Positions 1-9,887 of a DNA stretch of 64,000 nt are shown here, in pieces; position 1 is the first letter of the stretch; each line of letters begins with the position of its first letter. A program made the translations under genes and the position numbers. Source of the DNA: Luteimonas sp. YGD11-2 (GTDB taxonomy: Bacteria > Pseudomonadota > Gammaproteobacteria > Xanthomonadales > Xanthomonadaceae); the NCBI RefSeq assembly GCF_004118975.1, contig NZ_CP035376.1, forward strand, positions 1,736,001 to 1,800,000, given 5' to 3'. The notes beneath the pieces are model-generated. The model worked only from the letters and a program-made list of their open reading frames with translations, made no database searches and had not been told where the DNA came from.

Positions 1-51
1 TTGCACTACGTCCTTCGCCAGCTCGCTGCGCGTTCCTGAGCGACGCAGGTC

Positions 52-75
52 AGGGCCGGGCGGAAGCCCGGCCCT
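52..75 (-). terminator. Hairpin downstream of the lipoprotein gene
   Basis: A perfect 10-bp inverted repeat (AGGGCCGGGC/GCCCGGCCCT) encloses a 4-nt GGAA loop, about 70 nt past the lipoprotein stop codon on the - strand. No T-tract follows on either strand, so it may be an mRNA-end hairpin or a repeat rather than a classical intrinsic terminator. Confidence 0.3.
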
Positions 76-145
76 CGCGTGGCACCCCGTGCACGGGAGA
101 AGGTGCGCGCAGGGTGGATGAGGCCGCCCAGCCGTCTCCCGAAGA

Positions 146-610
146 TCAACGCAGCTTCGGCGTCCACTCGATACTGGTCATGCGCCACTCGCCATCACGC
201 AGGCGCCAGCCGCTGCGCACGTCATAGACCTGGCCGCTCTCCGGCAGCAGCCGGCTGTTGCCGCCGCTCACCCCGACCGTAAGCGAGACCTGCGCTCCCG
301 AGTCGTGCATGTCGATGGAGAGCGGGCCGGGAACCAGCCCGATGCGGGCGTGCTGGAGGAAGTACAGCGCGGCGGTCCTCCGGGCACCCTCGCGATCCAT
401 GCCGCCTGGGCCGATGAAGTCGTCATCCAGTTGCCGGGCCAGCGCACCCGCATCACGCGCGTCGATCGACGCCTCCATTGCAGCGACCGCTTCGCGCAAG
501 GCCGCCTCCGGTGCCGGACGCGAGCATGCCGCAACCACCAGCAGCCCGCCGAGGATGAGTCCGAGCACCGGGAAGGCCCGTGCCGTTGTGCGCCGCAACG
601 CGAATGCCAT
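146..610 (-). CDS. Small lipoprotein with an NTF2/SnoaL-like fold (putative)
   Basis: A 154-residue protein. The N-terminus is a type II signal peptide: basic residues, a hydrophobic stretch at about 13-25, then a VAAC lipobox with lipidated Cys29, so it should be a periplasm-facing lipoprotein. The rest (helical segment about 34-60, then beta-rich with Trp-rich ends) resembles the NTF2-like/DUF4440 fold; this is judged from pattern only and no catalytic residues were recognised. The ATG is preceded by GGAGG with suitable spacing. It is divergent from rpfB, sharing a 167-nt promoter region. Function unknown; a link to DSF signalling rests only on position. Confidence 0.7.
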   Translation of the reverse strand: MAFALRRTTARAFPVLGLILGGLLVVAACSRPAPEAALREAVAAMEASIDARDAGALARQLDDDFIGPGGMDREGARRTAALYFLQHARIGLVPGPLSIDMHDSGAQVSLTVGVSGGNSRLLPESGQVYDVRSGWRLRDGEWRMTSIEWTPKLR

Positions 611-671
611 CGAGTCACACCTCCGGATGTCGCGTCGCAGGATATCCGCAGTCGCGGGGCATCACACCGCC

Positions 672-700
672 TTGCCGGGGTACAGTGCCTGTGCTGAAAT
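672..700 (+). promoter_or_regulatory. Candidate sigma70 promoter for rpfB
   Basis: TTGCCG, 17 nt, TGAAAT: each hexamer matches consensus at 4 of 6 positions with ideal spacing. It would give a leader of about 70 nt before the rpfB start. Inferred from pattern only. Confidence 0.4.
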
Positions 701-777
701 CGAGCGGACAAGAAGTAAACACGCGGGCAGCAGCTGCGGCCGTCTGACCCGCCCGATCGGAACAGGGAGAGGAACGC

Positions 778-2463
778 ATGACCCACGACCGGCCTTGGCT
801 GGCGCAATACCCCGCCGGTGTGCCAGCGGAAATCGACGTTGACGAATTCAGGTCGGTTCCCGCCGTCCTCGAAGGGGCCATGGCGAACTTCCGCGACCGC
901 CCCGCCTTCTCGAACATGGGCAAGGTGATGACCTATGCCGAGATCGACGAGGCCAGCCGCCACTTCGCGGCCTACCTGCTCGGCGAACTGCAGCTCAAGC
1001 GCGGCGATCGCGTCGCGATCATGATGCCCAACTGCCTGCAGTACCCGATCGCCACGTTCGGCGTGCTGCGCGCAGGGCTGACGGTCGTCAACGTCAACCC
1101 GATGTACACGGTGCGCGAGCTCAAGCACCAGATGGAGGACTCCGGCGCGGTGGCGATCCTCGTGCTCGACAACTTCGGCGACACGGTGCAGAAGTCGCTG
1201 GCGGGCACCTCGATCCGCCACGTGCTCACCACCGGTCTCGGAGACCTGCTTGGAGCCAAGGGCGCGATCGTCAATTTCGTGCTCCGCCACGTCAAGAAGA
1301 TGGTGCCGGACTACAACATCCAGGGTGCAGTGCGTTTCCGCGAGGCTCTCAAGCTGGGCCGTCGCCACACATTGCCCGGGGTGCAGATCGATCCGACCGA
1401 CATCGCCTTCCTGCAGTACACCGGCGGCACCACCGGGGTGGCCAAGGGCGCGATGCTCACCCACCGCAACATGGTGGCGAACATGCAGCAGGCGTCGGCG
1501 TGGATCGACGCGCTGGCCACGCCCGGCAAGGAAGTCATCGTAACGGCGCTGCCGCTCTACCACATCTTCGCGCTGACGGCGAACGGCCTCGTCTTCATGA
1601 AGTACGGCGCCAAGAACATCCTGATCACCAACCCGCGCGACATGCCCGGTTTCGTCAAGGAGCTCAAGCGCGAACCGTTCACCGCGATCACCGGCGTCAA
1701 CACCCTGTTCAACGGCCTGCTCAACACCCCGGGCTTCGACGAGGTCGACTTCTCCCACCTGCGGCTGACTCTCGGTGGCGGCATGGCGGTGCAGCGTTCG
1801 GTCGCCGAACGCTGGAAGAAGACCACCGGCGTCACCCTGGTGGAAGCCTACGGCCTGACCGAAACCGCACCGGCGGCGTGCATCAACCCGATGGACCTGA
1901 AGGACTACAACGGTTCCATCGGCCTGCCGATCCCGTCCACCGACGCCTGCGTCAAGGGCGAGGACGGGGCGATGCTCCCGGCGGGCGAAGTCGGCGAGCT
2001 GTGCATCCGCGGCCCGCAGGTCATGGCGGGCTACTGGCAACGGCCGGACGAAACCGCGAAGACCATCGACGCCGAGGGCTGGCTGCATACGGGCGACATG
2101 GCGAAGATGGACGAGAACGGCTTCTTCTATATCGTCGACCGCAAGAAGGACATGATCCTAGTGTCCGGCTTCAACGTGTATCCCAACGAGGTCGAGGACG
2201 TCATCGCGATGATGCCCGGCGTGCTCGAGGTGGCCGCCGTGGGCGTGCCGGACGAGCGCTCCGGTGAGGTGGTCAAGGTGTTCGTGGTCAGGAAGGATCA
2301 GTCGCTGACCGCCGACCAGATCAAGGCGCACGCGCGCGAACACCTCACCGGCTACAAGCAGCCTCGCCAGGTGGAGTTCCGCACGGAACTGCCCAAGACC
2401 AACGTCGGCAAGATCCTGCGCCGCGAACTCAAGGAGGAGCAGCCGGCAGCGCCCGCCGCCTGA
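778..2463 (+). CDS. rpfB: RpfB, long-chain fatty acyl-CoA ligase of the DSF cluster
   Basis: A 561-residue AMP-forming acyl-CoA synthetase (FadD family). It shows the ATP/AMP motif [12 protein letters not shown] at 214-225, the EAYGLTET motif at 356-363, GWLHTGD at 434-440 (ribose-binding Asp440), DRKKD at 454-458, and a C-terminal lysine in NVGK (Lys545) that forms the adenylate. The family activates long-chain fatty acids with ATP and CoA. In Xanthomonas, RpfB is the FadD homologue next to rpfF and takes part in fatty-acid mobilisation and turnover of the DSF signal. The start has a strong GGAGAGGAA Shine-Dalgarno. It is followed by a strong intrinsic terminator, so rpfF probably relies partly on its own promoter. 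A generic fadD function cannot be excluded; the rpf context favours RpfB. Confidence 0.92.
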   Translation: MTHDRPWLAQYPAGVPAEIDVDEFRSVPAVLEGAMANFRDRPAFSNMGKVMTYAEIDEASRHFAAYLLGELQLKRGDRVAIMMPNCLQYPIATFGVLRAGLTVVNVNPMYTVRELKHQMEDSGAVAILVLDNFGDTVQKSLAGTSIRHVLTTGLGDLLGAKGAIVNFVLRHVKKMVPDYNIQGAVRFREALKLGRRHTLPGVQIDPTDIAFLQYTGGTTGVAKGAMLTHRNMVANMQQASAWIDALATPGKEVIVTALPLYHIFALTANGLVFMKYGAKNILITNPRDMPGFVKELKREPFTAITGVNTLFNGLLNTPGFDEVDFSHLRLTLGGGMAVQRSVAERWKKTTGVTLVEAYGLTETAPAACINPMDLKDYNGSIGLPIPSTDACVKGEDGAMLPAGEVGELCIRGPQVMAGYWQRPDETAKTIDAEGWLHTGDMAKMDENGFFYIVDRKKDMILVSGFNVYPNEVEDVIAMMPGVLEVAAVGVPDERSGEVVKVFVVRKDQSLTADQIKAHAREHLTGYKQPRQVEFRTELPKTNVGKILRRELKEEQPAAPAA

Positions 2464-2488
2464 CGTTTTCCCTGCGGCACGCAACACG

Positions 2489-2520
2489 AAGCGCCCGTCG
2501 ATGACGGGCGCTTTCTTTTT
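2489..2520 (+). terminator. Intrinsic terminator after rpfB
   Basis: An 11-bp perfect stem (AAGCGCCCGTC/GACGGGCGCTT) with a 3-nt GAT loop, followed by TTTCTTTTT, begins 25 nt after the rpfB stop. Confidence 0.88.
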
Positions 2521-2563
2521 GGCTGCGCGCGACTGCAACGCGCATGCGACCGCGCGCGCGTGC

Positions 2564-2592
2564 TTGCAGTCAGCCGCCTTTGGGAGCATAGA
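2564..2592 (+). promoter_or_regulatory. Candidate promoter for rpfF
   Basis: TTGCAG, 17 nt, CATAGA, between the rpfB terminator and rpfF. The -35 is good and the -10 weak. A separate promoter is expected because a strong terminator separates the two genes. Confidence 0.3.
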
Positions 2593-2682
2593 AGGGCCGA
2601 TCGGCGCCATTCATTTCACACCGGCTTTACGGTGGCATCCGATTCGCCCAGCCCGTCCTTCCATGCCCAAAGGAACACACCA

Positions 2683-3561
2683 ATGAACAATATCGAATCC
2701 CTGCAGCCCGCCAGCCGCTTCAACATGCTGCGCGTGGCCGAGGATGCCGACCGCGGCGTCCACTGGTTCTACATGCACAACCAGGGCACCACCGGCCGGG
2801 CCTGCTTCAGGCCCGGCCTGGTTTCGGAGATCCTCAGTCACCAGCAGGTCCTCGGTGACCGCCTGCGTCGCAGCAGTGCCACCGACGGCATCGCCCATAT
2901 CGTGCTGGCCTCCGATTCGGATGCCTTCAACCTCGGCGGCGATCTCGAACTGTTCTGCCGCGCCATCCGCGCCGGCGACCGCGCCACGCTGCTGTCCTAT
3001 GCGCGCCAGTGCGTGCTCGGCGTGCACGCATTCCATGACGGCCTGGGCGCCGGCGCGCACAGCATCGCGCTTGTGCAGGGCGATGCCCTGGGCGGCGGCT
3101 TCGAGGCCGCACTGAGCTGCCACACCATCGTCGCCGAGGAAGGCGCGATGATGGGCCTGCCCGAGGTGCTGTTCGACCTGTTCCCCGGCATGGGCGCGTA
3201 CTCCTTCCTGTGCAAGCGCATCGCGCCGCACCAGGCCGAGAAGCTGATGCTCGACGGCAATGTCTACCCCGCCGAGCAGCTGTACCGGATGGGTCTGGTC
3301 GACGTGCTTGCGCCCCGCGGCGAAGGTGTGCGGGCCGTGGAAGAGGTCATCCGCAACAACCGGCGCATCCCGCACGCACGCGCGGCGATGCACAGGGTGC
3401 GCGCGATGCACCAGCCGGTGACGGTCGAGGAGCTGATGACCATCACCGAGGTCTGGGTGGACACCGCGCTGCGGCTCGGCGAGAAGTCACTGCGCACCAT
3501 GGAGCGGCTGGTGCGCGCACAGTACCGCCGCCACGGGGACAACGACGTCGCCACCGCCTGA
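2683..3561 (+). CDS. rpfF: RpfF, DSF (cis-2-unsaturated fatty acid) synthase
   Basis: A 292-residue crotonase-fold protein. RpfF makes the diffusible signal factor cis-11-methyl-2-dodecenoic acid and relatives from 3-hydroxyacyl-ACP by dehydration plus thioester cleavage. The two catalytic glutamates known from Xanthomonas RpfF, Glu141 and Glu161, fall at exactly the same numbers here (Glu141 after GGGF, Glu161 in LPEVLF). The oxyanion-hole region is at about 82-90. The reading frame opens further upstream, but the ATG at 2683 has an AAAGGA Shine-Dalgarno and gives the family length (about 289). The gene converges on rpfC with only 10 nt between stop codons and no terminator between. Free RpfC is known to bind and restrain RpfF at low cell density. 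Confidence 0.95.
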   Translation: MNNIESLQPASRFNMLRVAEDADRGVHWFYMHNQGTTGRACFRPGLVSEILSHQQVLGDRLRRSSATDGIAHIVLASDSDAFNLGGDLELFCRAIRAGDRATLLSYARQCVLGVHAFHDGLGAGAHSIALVQGDALGGGFEAALSCHTIVAEEGAMMGLPEVLFDLFPGMGAYSFLCKRIAPHQAEKLMLDGNVYPAEQLYRMGLVDVLAPRGEGVRAVEEVIRNNRRIPHARAAMHRVRAMHQPVTVEELMTITEVWVDTALRLGEKSLRTMERLVRAQYRRHGDNDVATA

Positions 3562-3571
3562 TGGCGGCGGC

Positions 3572-5734
3572 TCAGGGGGTGTTGCTGTCCCCCTCGCGGG
3601 GCGCGGCCATGCGGCCGCGTGCCGCGAGCGCCGACCTGCCCTGCTCCAGCGCGGCTTCCAGTCGGGTCAATCGCTGGCGCCATTCCGGCGCCATCTGCCA
3701 GTCCGCCAGGCGCATGACATCGCCGCTCAGCGCGGCAACGCGGACCATGCCCACGTTGCTGGCCACGCCCTTGAGCGCATGGGCGTGGTCGCGCAGCTGG
3801 TCCCAGGCGCCGGCCTCCCCGGCGTCGCGGAACTGCTCCAGCGCCCGCTCGGCATCGGCCACGCACTGGCCGATGAACTTGGCTTCGAACGCCTGGCCCA
3901 TGCCCAGCGCGGCGATCTCGTCGAGCACGCTGGTGTCGAGCACGTCGCCCGGCGCCACCGGCGACTGGCGCGCTGTGGCCGAAGTATCCACCGGCGTCTG
4001 TTCGCCGCTGGCGATCGCGGCCAGTGCGTCCAGCAGCCGCGACGCCACCACCGGCTTCGCGAGGAACGCGCGCGCGCCGGCCTCGGTGCACGCACGGATC
4101 GATTCGGGCGTGACATCCGCGCTGAGGATGATCACCGGCGTGCGCGTACCGCCGGCCTGCATCACCCGCAGCTGCCGCAACATGTCCAGGCCCGTCACCT
4201 CGGGCATGTGCAGGTCGACGATGACGACGTCGTAGTCCGCGACCTCCAGCGCCGACAGTGCCTGCTCGCCGTCCTCGACCTCGACCACCCGATGGCCCGC
4301 CTTGCGCAGCAGGCTCTGCAGCACCAGGCGGTTCGCGGCGTGGTCGTCGGCGATCAGGATCCGCATCGATGCCACGCGCGCGCGATGACGCAGGAACGGA
4401 TCGCTGAAGGCGATCACGTTCTCCACGTCGGGCGCTGGCGGCCTCTGTCCGGGCATCGGGTCGGCCACCGCCTGCGGCAGCTCGAACGGCAGTTCCACCC
4501 AGAAGCGGCTACCCACGCCCTCGCGGCTTTCGAAGCCGATGGTGCCGCCCATCGCCTCGGTCAGGCCCTTGGCGATGGTGGTGCCCAGCCCGGTGCCACC
4601 ATGGCGTCGCGCCAGGCTGGTATCGGCCTGTTCGAAGGCCTCGAACAGCTTGGCGCGCACCGAGGGCGCGATGCCGATCCCGGAATCGGCCACGGTGAAA
4701 CGCACCATCACCCGCCCGGCGGTGGCCCGGCCCGGCACCAGCGCGATGTCCACCCGCACCTCGCCTTCATCGGTGAACTTGATGGCGTTGTTGACCAGGT
4801 TCACCAGCACCTGCCGCAGCTGCGGCATGTCGCCCACCAGGTACGGCGGCACGTCCGGGGCGATCTCGACCACATAGGACAGCCCCTTGCCGCGGGCGTC
4901 GGGCTCGAGCATGTAGCCGATGCTGTCGATCAGTTCGCGCAGCTGGAACCGTTCCGAAGCCAGCTTCAGCTTGCCGGCCTCGATGGCCGAGATGTCGAGC
5001 ACGTCCTCCACCAGTGCCAGCAGCGAGCGCGTCGATGCCTGGATCGTGTTGAGGTATTCGCGCTGCTCGGGGTCCAACCGGGTGGTAGCCAGCAGTTCCG
5101 ACATGCCGGACAGGCCGTTGAGCGGGGTCCGGAACTCGTGGCTCATGTTGGCCAGGAAGCGGCTCTTGGCTTCGTTGGCCTTGCGCGCCTCCTCGATCGC
5201 GGCGGTGAGCGCGCGCAGCAGCGAGCCGAAGTACAGCGGCACCGCGGCCACGCCCACCAGCAACCCCCATGACAGCATCGGGTTGTCGTTCCAGTACGGG
5301 GTGAAACGGATCACCACGAAGAACGACGCCAGCGCCATCACCGTGGCGGCATACAGATAGCCGGGGCCGTAGCGAAGGCCGTTGCCGATGGTCACCCACA
5401 GGTACACCGCATACAGCGGCGAGGCCGTCTCGCCCTGCAGGTACATCACCCCGGCCAGCGCGAAATAGTCCGCGGACATGCCGATCCAGCGCCGCACGTG
5501 CGACGCCCCGGGGTTGACCAGGATCGCGCCCAGCAGCCCGAGCGAAACCACCAGCTCGCCGAGCAGGATCAGCCAGGTGAGGACCAGCGCCGGGTCGCTC
5601 TGGCCGCCACGCATCTGCCAGCCCAGGTAGGCCGAGAACAGCGAGGTGATGGCGATGCGCACCATCACCTGCATGTGTTCGCTGTCGGGTCGACCCGACA
5701 GCCGCGCCCTGATCCATGAGCCGTATGCGTTCAT
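3572..5734 (-). CDS. rpfC: RpfC, hybrid sensor histidine kinase for DSF
   Basis: A 720-residue membrane hybrid kinase. The order is: hydrophobic input region with about five membrane segments (about 22-172), HisKA with phospho-acceptor His199 in [11 protein letters not shown], HATPase (N box about 312-320, G1 DSGIGI 350-355), receiver domain (acidic pair Asp463/464, phospho-acceptor Asp507, Lys560), and a C-terminal Hpt domain with His652 in HALKG. The layout and length match Xanthomonas RpfC. On DSF binding it relays phosphate to RpfG and releases RpfF. The frame opens to 5902 inside rpfG, but the ATG at 5734, 7 nt after the rpfG stop, begins a sensible N-terminus (MNAYGSW). It is the second gene of an rpfG-rpfC pair; no rpfH lies between, unlike in X. 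campestris. Confidence 0.95.
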   Translation of the reverse strand: MNAYGSWIRARLSGRPDSEHMQVMVRIAITSLFSAYLGWQMRGGQSDPALVLTWLILLGELVVSLGLLGAILVNPGASHVRRWIGMSADYFALAGVMYLQGETASPLYAVYLWVTIGNGLRYGPGYLYAATVMALASFFVVIRFTPYWNDNPMLSWGLLVGVAAVPLYFGSLLRALTAAIEEARKANEAKSRFLANMSHEFRTPLNGLSGMSELLATTRLDPEQREYLNTIQASTRSLLALVEDVLDISAIEAGKLKLASERFQLRELIDSIGYMLEPDARGKGLSYVVEIAPDVPPYLVGDMPQLRQVLVNLVNNAIKFTDEGEVRVDIALVPGRATAGRVMVRFTVADSGIGIAPSVRAKLFEAFEQADTSLARRHGGTGLGTTIAKGLTEAMGGTIGFESREGVGSRFWVELPFELPQAVADPMPGQRPPAPDVENVIAFSDPFLRHRARVASMRILIADDHAANRLVLQSLLRKAGHRVVEVEDGEQALSALEVADYDVVIVDLHMPEVTGLDMLRQLRVMQAGGTRTPVIILSADVTPESIRACTEAGARAFLAKPVVASRLLDALAAIASGEQTPVDTSATARQSPVAPGDVLDTSVLDEIAALGMGQAFEAKFIGQCVADAERALEQFRDAGEAGAWDQLRDHAHALKGVASNVGMVRVAALSGDVMRLADWQMAPEWRQRLTRLEAALEQGRSALAARGRMAAPREGDSNTP

Positions 5735-5741
5735 GGGCGGG

Positions 5742-6803
5742 CTACTGGAGGTGCGGTCCCGGACGCGAAGGCTTGCCGAAGCGGTGGATGATCTCGGGCA
5801 ACTGCGCCTCATGGCGCAACAGCGCGTCCACGCAGCGCGGGTCGAACAGCACGCCCCGGTTGTCGCGCAGATAGTCCATCGCTTCCTGCAGGCTCCATGC
5901 ACGCTTGTACGGACGTTCGGAGATCAGCGCGTCGAACACGTCGGCGATCGCCACGATCCTGGCTTCCAACGGGATCGACTCCCCCGACAGGCCATCCGGG
6001 TAGCCACTGCCGTCCCAGCGTTCCTGGTGGCTGAGCGCGATCTTGGCGCTGAGCTGGATGAAGCGGTTCTGGCTGCCGGCCAGCAGGTCGTAGCCGAGCT
6101 GCGGGTGGCGCTGCATCACCGCGGTCTCCTCCGGCGTCAGGGCGCCGGGTTTGAGCAGCAGCGCATCGGGGATCGCGATCTTGCCGATGTCGTGCAGCGG
6201 TGCGGCGAGTTCGATCATCCGCACCTCGTCCTCGTACAGCCCGAGTTCCTCGGCGATCAGCCCCGAGAGGTGGGCGACGCGCTCGAGGTTCGCGCTGGTG
6301 CCGGAGTCGCGGTAGGCGATCGCGCGTGCGAGCCGGGTCAGCGTCTCGCGCTCGCGTTCCTCCACCTCGTGCATCGTCGCCAGCAGGCGCTGCTCCAGCG
6401 ACAGTGCACGCTGCTTCACCGACTCCGCATGCTGGCGCAGCTGCAGCAGGTTGCGGCAGCGTGCGCGCAGTTCGCGCGGGCGCACCGGCTTGACCAGGAA
6501 ATCGATGACGCCGGCATCGAGCGCGGCCTGGCGGAGCGGCTCATCGCCGACCACGGTCACCAGTACGATCGGCACGTCGCGATGCAGCAGCGGCTTGCGG
6601 AAGCGCCGGGCGAACTCCAGGCCATCGATGCCGGGCATCCGGTAGTCGAGCAGCAGCAGGTCCGGGCGGTTGTCCTGGCACCACTGCAGCGCGATCTGCG
6701 GATCGCCGAAGTCACGCACTTCGAGCTCGGGACCGATGTCCTCGAGGATGTGCCGCAACATGGTGCGGGCCGAGGTCTGGTCGTCGACGATGACGATATT
6801 CAC
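5742..6803 (-). CDS. rpfG: RpfG, two-component regulator with HD-GYP c-di-GMP phosphodiesterase
   Basis: A 353-residue response regulator. The N-terminal receiver domain has Asp7/Asp8, phospho-acceptor Asp53 and Lys105. It is joined by a helical linker to an HD-GYP domain with metal ligands His204-Asp205 and the GSGYP motif at 265-269. The family hydrolyses cyclic di-GMP to GMP, linking DSF perception to motility, biofilm and virulence-type outputs. The start is a GTG with an AGGAG Shine-Dalgarno five nt upstream; an overlapping ATG at 6805 is out of frame and stops at once. It is about 25 residues shorter at the N-terminus than X. campestris RpfG. Cotranscribed with rpfC. Confidence 0.95.
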   Translation of the reverse strand: MNIVIVDDQTSARTMLRHILEDIGPELEVRDFGDPQIALQWCQDNRPDLLLLDYRMPGIDGLEFARRFRKPLLHRDVPIVLVTVVGDEPLRQAALDAGVIDFLVKPVRPRELRARCRNLLQLRQHAESVKQRALSLEQRLLATMHEVEERERETLTRLARAIAYRDSGTSANLERVAHLSGLIAEELGLYEDEVRMIELAAPLHDIGKIAIPDALLLKPGALTPEETAVMQRHPQLGYDLLAGSQNRFIQLSAKIALSHQERWDGSGYPDGLSGESIPLEARIVAIADVFDALISERPYKRAWSLQEAMDYLRDNRGVLFDPRCVDALLRHEAQLPEIIHRFGKPSRPGPHLQ

Positions 6804-6919
6804 ATCCGCTCCTGGCAGGCCGGCCCGTCCGACGCGTCATGGTGGCTGCGCGGCGGCGCGCCGCGCAAGTCCCGTTCACTGGCGTTGTCGGCCCGGTCAC
6901 AGCCGACTTGAGGGCCGGT

Positions 6920-8449
<1,530 letters not shown>

Positions 8450-8476
8450 TGGGGGTGTTCCGGGGGCTGGCGCGTG

Positions 8477-8588
8477 CCGCGGATGGACGCGGAGCCAGAT
8501 GGGTTCGAGAGTGATCCGTGGAAAGTACGCCGGCACCTGCGCCAGCGCACTTCCGGCTTCATCCGTGCTGCCCCGCGTCCATCCGCGG
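8477..8588. repeat. 16-bp perfect inverted repeat enclosing 80 nt, prfB-lysS spacer
   Basis: Left arm CCGCGGATGGACGCGG (8477-8492) and right arm CCGCGTCCATCCGCGG (8573-8588) are exact reverse complements, 80 nt apart. The arms begin 28 nt before the lysS start codon. It could be a long-range RNA stem in the prfB-lysS transcript or a small dispersed repeat. No transposase is present. Confidence 0.75.
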
Positions 8589-8602
8589 TGGATATGGATG
8601 TC

Positions 8603-8623
8603 GGGCCGCGACCGGCGCGGCCC
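8603..8623 (-). terminator. Hairpin directly after prfB
   Basis: An 8-bp perfect stem (GGGCCGCG/CGCGGCCC, 5-nt loop) begins 6 nt after the prfB stop. There is no T-tract, so it may be a partial terminator or 3'-end stabiliser rather than a full stop to readthrough into lysS. Confidence 0.4.
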
Positions 8624-8629
8624 GTGACC

Positions 8630-9758
8630 CTATGCAGCGTCGCTGCGTTTCGCGCCGACCTGCAGGCCGGCCTTCAGGCTGGCCTCGACGAATTCGTCGA
8701 GATCGCCGTCGAGCACCTTCTGGGTATCACTGCGCTCCACACCGGTGCGCAGGTCCTTGATACGCGACTGGTCGAGCACGTAGTTGCGGATCTGGCTGCC
8801 CCAGCCGACGTCGGACTTGGTGGCTTCCACCGCGTCCTTTTCGGCATTGCGCTTCTGCAGTTCGAGCTCGTAGAGACGCGCGGCCAGCATCTTCATCGCG
8901 CGGTCGCGGTTCGCGTGCTGGCTGCGCTCGGTCTGGCAGGCCACCACCACGCCCGTGGGCACATGGGTGATGCGCACCGCCGACTCGGTCTTGTTGACGT
9001 GCTGGCCACCCGCGCCGGACGAGCGGTAGACGTCGGTCCGGAGGTCGGCCGGGTTGATCTCGATGTCGATGTTGTCGTCGATCTCCGGTGCCACGAACAC
9101 CGACGTGAAGCTGGTATGGCGGCGGTTGTCGGAGTCGAACGGCGACTTGCGCACCAGCCGGTGCACGCCGGTCTCGGTCTTGAACCAGCCGTAGGCGAAG
9201 TCGCCTTCCACGCGGAACGTCGCCGACTTGATACCGGCCACTTCGCCACCGGAAACCTCCAGGAGCTCGGTCTTCCAGCCACGGTTCTCCGCCCAGCGCA
9301 GGTACATGCGCAGCAGGATCTCCGCCCAGTCCTGCGCCTCGGTGCCACCGGCACCGGCCTGGATGTCGACGAACGCGCTGGCATTGTCCATCTCGCCGGA
9401 GAACATGCGCTGGAACTCCAGCTTGTCCACGTCACCGCCGTAGCGTTCGACGTCGGCGGTCACCGCCTGCACGGTGTCCTCGTCGTTCTCGGCTTCGGCC
9501 ATCTCCAGAAGCTCGGCGGCGCCTTCCAGACCCTCGAGCAGGCCGCGGATGCCATTGACGGTCTTGTCGAGCAGGGAGCGCTCGCGGCCCAGGGCCTGTG
9601 CACGGCCGGGATCGTCCCAGATCCGTGGATCCTCGAGTTCGCGTTCTACTTCCTCGAGACGCTCGCGCTTGGCATCGTAGTCAAAGAAACCCCCTCAGCG
9701 CTTCCAGCCGACCCTGGAGGTCGGCGATGCGCTGGCGGAGGGGATTGAGTTCCATCAT
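8630..9758 (-). CDS. prfB: Peptide chain release factor 2 (programmed +1 frameshift)
   Basis: RF2 releases peptides at UGA and UAA stop codons. The gene is in two frames. Frame 1 starts at the ATG-ATG pair (9758/9755), encodes 25 residues beginning [14 protein letters not shown] and ends at an in-frame TGA (9683-9681). Skipping one base enters the second frame at GAC (9682), giving about 375 residues in total. The body carries the catalytic GGQ motif ([16 protein letters not shown]). A GGAAGG Shine-Dalgarno precedes the first ATG. Annotation of only the downstream open frame (from 9502) would lose the N-terminal helical domain. RF2 controls its own level through this shift. Confidence 0.95.
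9681..9695 (-). promoter_or_regulatory. prfB +1 frameshift site
   Basis: The coding strand reads AGG GGG TTT CTT TGA C. This is the canonical RF2 slippery site: an internal Shine-Dalgarno (AGGGGG), then CTT followed by TGA. When RF2 is scarce the ribosome stalls at UGA and slips +1 to read GAC. Confidence 0.96.
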
Positions 9759-9887
9759 GAGGCGGTCGCCTTCCGGTAAAGGCCGGCATTCTATCAAGCA
9801 CGTCCTGCACGGCGCAGCCCGCGCGCCAGGTGCATGCATCGCCCCGGGTTGGCCGCCGCGTCCCGCGGGCGCGGCGGCCAGCCCCGC

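Noticed and set aside
1..39. Short + strand open frame ending in TGA at 37-39, possibly the 3' end of a gene outside the window
   Set aside because: Only 12 codons are visible, with no recognisable sequence, and nothing distinguishes them from non-coding DNA.
268..2088. 606-codon open frame on the - strand across rpfB
   Set aside because: It is antisense to a clearly conserved acyl-CoA ligase, with His/Arg/Asp-rich composition typical of a GC-rich shadow.
5735..5902. Longer RpfC N-terminus overlapping rpfG
   Set aside because: It adds 56 Cys/Arg/Thr-rich residues lying inside the rpfG coding region; the ATG at 5734 matches the family.
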